A program made the position numbers and the translations under genes. Shown here piece after piece: positions 21,349 to 24,452 of a stretch of 24,452 nt of DNA (within the stretch, counting starts at the first letter, position 1; each line of letters opens with the position of its first letter). Below the pieces are notes generated by a model. That model did not search any database and had not been told where the DNA came from. It saw nothing but the letters and a program-made list of their open reading frames with translations. Source of the DNA: an uncultured Oscillospiraceae bacterium (GTDB lineage Bacteria; Bacillota; Clostridia; Oscillospirales; Oscillospiraceae); contig CAAELC010000037.1 of assembly GCA_900756715.1 (NCBI GenBank), positions 1-24,452 of the forward strand. The letters run 5' to 3'.

Positions 21349-22883
21349 GCCTTCACCTCATCTCGACGGGCACCGGCCATATACAGCCCCAGCTCCTCCT
21401 GAGTGGTGGTTTTGGGATCCAACTCGCCGACAATCTCCCCTTCGTACATCACCAGAATACGGTCAGGCACATCCATTACCTCATCCAGCTCCAGCGACAC
21501 CAGCAGAACTGCACGCCCGGCGTCCCGCTGGGCCACAAGCTGCCGGTGGATGTACTCAATGGCGCCCACATCCAGACCGCGGGTGGGCTGCACCGCCACC
21601 AGCAGCTGGGGATCCCGGTCGATCTCCCGGGCAATAATGGCCTTCTGCTGATTGCCGCCGGACATGCTTCTGGCACGGGTCACAGGCCCCTGCCCGGAAC
21701 GGACATCGTACTGGCCGATCAGCTTTTCCGCATATTTGCGGATATTGTCCCGACGCAGGAAGCCCGCCTTATCCGTAAACTCCGGCTCAAAATATCTTTG
21801 CAGCACCAGATTATCCTCCAACGAATAATCAAGCACCAAGCCATGCTTGTGCCGGTCTTCGGGAATGTGACTCATGCCCATGGTGCTGCGCTGGCGGATG
21901 GAGGCATGGGTGATGTCCTTGCCGCACAGCTGGATGCTGCCGCCGGACAGAGCCTCCAGCCCCGTCAGACCGTAGACCAGTTCTGTCTGTCCGTTACCGT
22001 CAATTCCTGCGATACAGACAATTTCCCCGGCCCGGACAGTGAAGGATACATCCTTTACTGCGTTGTTTTTGTGTACCTTGGACGGCACCGTCATATGATC
22101 TACCCGCAGCACCACATTGCCGGGCGTGCAGGCCTTTTTCTCCACATGGAAGTTCACATTTCGCCCAACCATCATGGCCGAAAGCTGCTGAGGGGTAGTG
22201 TTTTTGGTTTCCACCGTGCCGATATATTTTCCCTTGCGCAGCACCGTACAGCGGTCGGCTACCGCCATAATCTCCCCCAGCTTGTGGGAAATGAACAGAA
22301 TGCTCTTTCCCTCTGCGGCCAGATTCCGCATGATCTGCATCAATTCATCAATTTCCTGCGGCGTCAGCACGGCGGTAGGCTCATCAAAAATCAGGATTTC
22401 ATTGTCCCGGTACAGCATTTTCAGAATTTCGGTGCGCTGCTGCATACCAACGGTAATATCCTCAATGCGGGCATCCGGGTCAATTTGCAGCCCATATTTT
22501 TCAGACAGAGCCATCACTTTTTCCCGGGCTTCCTTTTTTTGCAGCAAACCCATCCGCGTAGGCTCCACGCCCATGATGATATTGTCCAGCACAGTAAAGC
22601 ACTCCACCAGCTTGAAATGCTGGTGGACCATGCCGATGTGCAGGGCATTTGCATCATTGGGATTCTTGATGGACACGACTTGTCCATCCTTTCGGATTTC
22701 CCCCTCCTCCGGCTGGTAAAGGCCGAACAGGACGCTCATCAGCGTGGACTTTCCCGCGCCATTTTCGCCCAGCAGCGCGTGAATCTCACCCTTCTTCAAC
22801 TGAAGTGTGATGTCGTCGTTGGCGACAATGCCGGGAAATCGCTTGGTGATATGCAGCATTTCAATTGCATACTGTGTATCCAA
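21345..22883 (-). CDS. ABC importer ATP-binding protein, tandem domains, NupO/YufO-like
   Basis: The 512-residue ATPase powers the two permeases. I choose the TTG at 22883: AAGGAGG lies 8 nt before it and the product begins M-DTQYAIEMLHITKRFPGI, the usual start; an ATG at 22955 has no site. Domain 1 has Walker A GENGAGKST (39-47), Q-loop Gln88, signature TVGMQQRTEI (144-153) and Walker B ILIFDEPTAV (163-172). Domain 2 has a degenerate Walker A (GIDGNGQTE), a good signature SGGNQQK and a Walker B in which Gln replaces the catalytic Glu (LLVAVQPTRGLD). This asymmetric pattern is typical of sugar- and nucleoside-type importers. No substrate-binding (BMP) gene is present next to it in the window. 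Confidence 0.93.
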   Translation of the reverse strand: MDTQYAIEMLHITKRFPGIVANDDITLQLKKGEIHALLGENGAGKSTLMSVLFGLYQPEEGEIRKDGQVVSIKNPNDANALHIGMVHQHFKLVECFTVLDNIIMGVEPTRMGLLQKKEAREKVMALSEKYGLQIDPDARIEDITVGMQQRTEILKMLYRDNEILIFDEPTAVLTPQEIDELMQIMRNLAAEGKSILFISHKLGEIMAVADRCTVLRKGKYIGTVETKNTTPQQLSAMMVGRNVNFHVEKKACTPGNVVLRVDHMTVPSKVHKNNAVKDVSFTVRAGEIVCIAGIDGNGQTELVYGLTGLEALSGGSIQLCGKDITHASIRQRSTMGMSHIPEDRHKHGLVLDYSLEDNLVLQRYFEPEFTDKAGFLRRDNIRKYAEKLIGQYDVRSGQGPVTRARSMSGGNQQKAIIAREIDRDPQLLVAVQPTRGLDVGAIEYIHRQLVAQRDAGRAVLLVSLELDEVMDVPDRILVMYEGEIVGELDPKTTTQEELGLYMAGARRDEVKA

Positions 22884-22981
22884 GTTTTGTTCCTCCTTCC
22901 GCTTTCTGGCCCGGCAGAAGGCATCATCTGCCGGGGACGGAAACCATATTACCATCCGTTATTCAGGGTAAACGGCGGCAA

Positions 22982-23010
22982 TTTCAGTATACTATACTTC
23001 CTTACTGAAA
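22982..23010. promoter_or_regulatory. Inverted repeat spanning the ABC operon promoter, candidate operator
   Basis: TTTCAGTA (22982-22989) and TACTGAAA (23003-23010) are perfect 8-bp inverted arms with centres 21 bp apart, two helical turns, and they cover the -10 to -35 interval of the promoter. This geometry fits a dimeric repressor. Confidence 0.5.
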
Positions 23011-23014
23011 GCAA
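22986..23014 (-). promoter_or_regulatory. Promoter of the ABC importer operon
   Basis: On the minus strand: TTGCTT (23009-23014), 17-nt spacer, TATACT (22986-22991). The leader to the TTG start is about 95 nt. Confidence 0.72.
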
Positions 23015-23098
23015 AGTTTTTTTGCCGACCCATGGAAAATGGCACGGATTTCCTGGACTGTACCTCGGGATGTCTCGCTCCTGTGCTGATTACATTGT

Positions 23099-24007
23099 TT
23101 ATTCCCGGCGTCTGCGTCTGTGCTTCCACCGTGCAAAGGTCGTTCGCAGGGCGCTCCAATCCCCTTCCATCCAGAAAAGAGACAGCACCATCAATCCCGC
23201 GCCAATATAGCCGCGGACGGACAGGATCTCATGCGCAAAAATATAGGCCACAATGGCGGAGAACACCGGCTCCAGTGTGAAAATAAGCCCCACATGCGAG
23301 GCAGAGGTATATTGCTGCTGCACCGCTGTCACCACAAAGGCAATTCCGGTACAGAACACAGCCAGAAACAGAGCGCTGCCCCAGCCGGCAGCCGAATCCG
23401 GCAGGCGCGGCTGCTCAAACAGCGCCGACAGCAGCAGCATCGCAGCGCCGGTGACAGCCTGCTGAAATACGCCCAGCTGCAGGGCATCCACCTCCGGCTG
23501 GCGCACAGCCCGTTCCACCACCAGCAGGTTGATGGCATAACCCAGCGCACACAAAAGACAAATCAGATCCCCCGGCGCCGGGCGAAGCTGGTCATTCAGC
23601 GTCAGCAGTGCCAGACCCAGCGCGCACACCACCATGGCAATCAGCATCCGACGCTCCGGCTTTTTGTGATAAACCAGAAAAGTCAGTATCGGCGTAGTAA
23701 CCACCGGCAGTGCGCAGATAAAACCTGCATTGGATATAGAGGTGTACAGCAGCCCGACTGTGGCGCCGATGTAGGTCAGCGTCAGGGCCAGCCCTGCCGG
23801 AATGGCCCAAAGCAGAGTTTCCCGGCTGGGACGGCGTAATTTGGGAAATAAAATCACACCCAGCAGGCAAAATGCCGTCAAAAAGCGAAACGCACACAAT
23901 GCAAGGGGCGGCATTTCCTCCAGCGCCAGATCTGATAAATAGTAGGAGCAGCCCCAGAAACCGGTATTCAGAATCAGCAGCAGATCCGCTTTTTTCTGCC
24001 TTGACAT
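23099..24007 (-). CDS. EamA-family (DMT superfamily) transporter
   Basis: The 302-residue product is a ten-helix membrane protein made of two EamA repeats. The first starts with LLLILNTGFWGCSYYLSDLALEEMPPL and shows the usual FRFLTAF pattern near 41-47. The second includes GIAFVVTAVQQQYTSASHVG and ends in LEPVFSAIVAYIFAHEILSVRGYIGAGLMVLS, both strong family signatures. The C-terminal tail is Arg-rich, as for a cytosolic end. Members export amino acids or other metabolites; substrate unknown. The ATG at 24007 has a weak site (AGAAGGG). It is upstream of and parallel to the ABC operon, but that operon has its own promoter. No clear terminator is seen after it. Confidence 0.92.
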   Translation of the reverse strand: MSRQKKADLLLILNTGFWGCSYYLSDLALEEMPPLALCAFRFLTAFCLLGVILFPKLRRPSRETLLWAIPAGLALTLTYIGATVGLLYTSISNAGFICALPVVTTPILTFLVYHKKPERRMLIAMVVCALGLALLTLNDQLRPAPGDLICLLCALGYAINLLVVERAVRQPEVDALQLGVFQQAVTGAAMLLLSALFEQPRLPDSAAGWGSALFLAVFCTGIAFVVTAVQQQYTSASHVGLIFTLEPVFSAIVAYIFAHEILSVRGYIGAGLMVLSLFWMEGDWSALRTTFARWKHRRRRRE

Positions 24008-24038
24008 AAAAACGGCCCTTCTTTCTCTTTTTTATTTC

Positions 24039-24067
24039 ATCATATCACAACCACCCCGAAAGGAAAA
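24039..24067 (-). promoter_or_regulatory. Tentative promoter of the EamA gene
   Basis: On the minus strand: TTTTCC (24062-24067, weak), 17-nt spacer, TATGAT (24039-24044) preceded by TGA. The -35 is poor. Confidence 0.35.
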
Positions 24068-24098
24068 GAGAACTGCAGAAATTTTCGCTTCGCAGCAG

Positions 24099-24127
24099 TT
24101 GCGCTGTATCGGGGAATGTGGTACAAT
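24099..24127 (+). promoter_or_regulatory. Plus-strand promoter leading into the tRNA-like repeat region
   Basis: TTGCGC (24099-24104), exact 17-nt spacer, TACAAT (24122-24127). It points into 24134-24452, where I find no convincing protein gene, so it may drive a non-coding RNA. Confidence 0.6.
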
Positions 24128-24149
24128 ACAAAAGTACTGACTGGGCGTG

Positions 24150-24235
24150 TACCAAGGAAGTTGTCAGAACTGACTCGAAATCCTCCGCAGCTCAGGCTTT
24201 TTCGTCCACCCGTTTCCCTTTGTTTTCAAGGGTTT
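24150..24235 (+). repeat. tRNA-Ser-like degenerate repeat, copy 1
   Basis: This copy contains GAAGTTGTCA, then CTGACTCGAAAT (24170-24181), a tRNA-Ser(CGA) anticodon arm and loop 5' half, then GCAG, TTTCGTCC and CCC blocks. Each block recurs in order in copy 2 about 200 nt downstream. The 3' half of the anticodon stem is not restored, so it is not a working tRNA. It lies just after a good promoter. Confidence 0.5.
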
Positions 24236-24344
24236 TCGCGGGTTCTAAGAACTAAATATTTCGCTGTTCTAACACGCCGTTCTAACATTTTGTTTTTTCC
24301 TCTTTTTTGAGGTTCAAGGTGTTCTGACCGTGTTTGACATACAC

Positions 24345-24444
24345 GGAGAGGTATCGAAGTGGTCATAACGGGGCTGACTCGAAATTTCGGCAGAAGCTGG
24401 GAATTTCGTCCCCCTGATTCTCCTTGATATTCCTCAACACAGAA
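24345..24444 (+). repeat. tRNA-Ser(CGA)-like degenerate repeat, copy 2
   Basis: GGAGAGG (24345-24351) acts like an acceptor 5' strand. A class II D-arm follows (TCGAAGTGGTCATAACGG) and then CTGACTCGAAAT (24374-24385), whose loop CTCGAAA would hold anticodon CGA (Ser). After it the anticodon stem is not completed. GGGA-ATTTCG-TCCC resembles a shortened T-arm and TTCTCC (24418-24423) can pair with GGAGAG. At about 79 nt it is shorter than tRNA-Ser (near 90) and lacks a proper variable arm. I call it a tRNA-derived pseudo-element. Confidence 0.5.
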
Positions 24445-24452
24445 AATCTCAA

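Noticed and set aside
21546..23210. A 554-codon open frame on the plus strand across the ABC ATPase
   Set aside because: Antisense to a protein with intact Walker and signature motifs; no family resemblance, and it crosses the operon promoter.
24116..24310. A 64-codon open frame in the right-hand intergenic region
   Set aside because: Its start lies within the -10 region of the promoter, it lacks a ribosome binding site, and its sequence is explained by the tRNA-Ser-like repeat.
24345..24423. A functional tRNA-Ser(CGA) gene
   Set aside because: The D-arm and anticodon loop fit, but the anticodon stem is not closed, the variable arm is missing and the T-arm is poor; reported as a tRNA-like repeat instead.

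Overview
The window is a chromosomal segment of a moderately GC-rich Gram-positive anaerobe. It most likely belongs to the Clostridia, probably Oscillospirales. The evidence is strong AGGAGG ribosome binding sites, sigma-A promoters that often carry an extended -10 TG, a threonine T-box leader, an rpsM-rpsK-rpsD-rpoA-rplQ gene order, a long-form ribosome hibernation factor and a ThrRS without a TGS domain. The genus is not claimed.

Layout. 1-2875 (+): the end of the ribosomal protein operon (rpsM partial, rpsK, rpsD, rpoA, rplQ), closed by a strong terminator. 2880-3934: a zinc-ribbon membrane protein of unknown function with its own promoter. 3958-5038: secG (-) and lexA (+), divergently transcribed; a 6-3-6 inverted repeat sits at the lexA transcription start. 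5190-10505 (-): a TetR regulator followed by a DUF308/HdeD-like membrane protein, an MMPL/RND-type transporter and a large YhgE-like exported coiled-coil protein. This looks like an export module, with the last three genes coupled. 10696-13471 (+): a HAD phosphatase, a T-box leader and thrS. 13576-15535: an M20 amidase/carbamoylase (-) and a nitroreductase (+) with back-to-back promoters and two inverted repeats. 15589-16125 (-): hpf.

16436-19099 (+) is the most interesting part. A radical SAM enzyme with a PqqD-like N-terminal region and an abbreviated SPASM-like C-terminus overlaps by ATGA the gene for a secreted, membrane-anchored protein. That protein ends in a Gly-rich linker and an alternating Cys-Ala tract (eight Cys within 23 residues). 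Its predicted topology puts the Cys tail in the cytosol. The pair looks like a maturase with its substrate protein, and I do not know a characterised example.

19268-22883 (-): an ATPase and two permeases of a nucleoside-type (NupOPQ-like) ABC importer, without a substrate-binding protein in the window. The operon has its own promoter, which is spanned by an inverted repeat. 23099-24007 (-): an EamA exporter. 24008-24452: no protein gene that I can support; it holds a good plus-strand promoter and two diverged tRNA-Ser(CGA)-like repeat copies running to the edge of the window.
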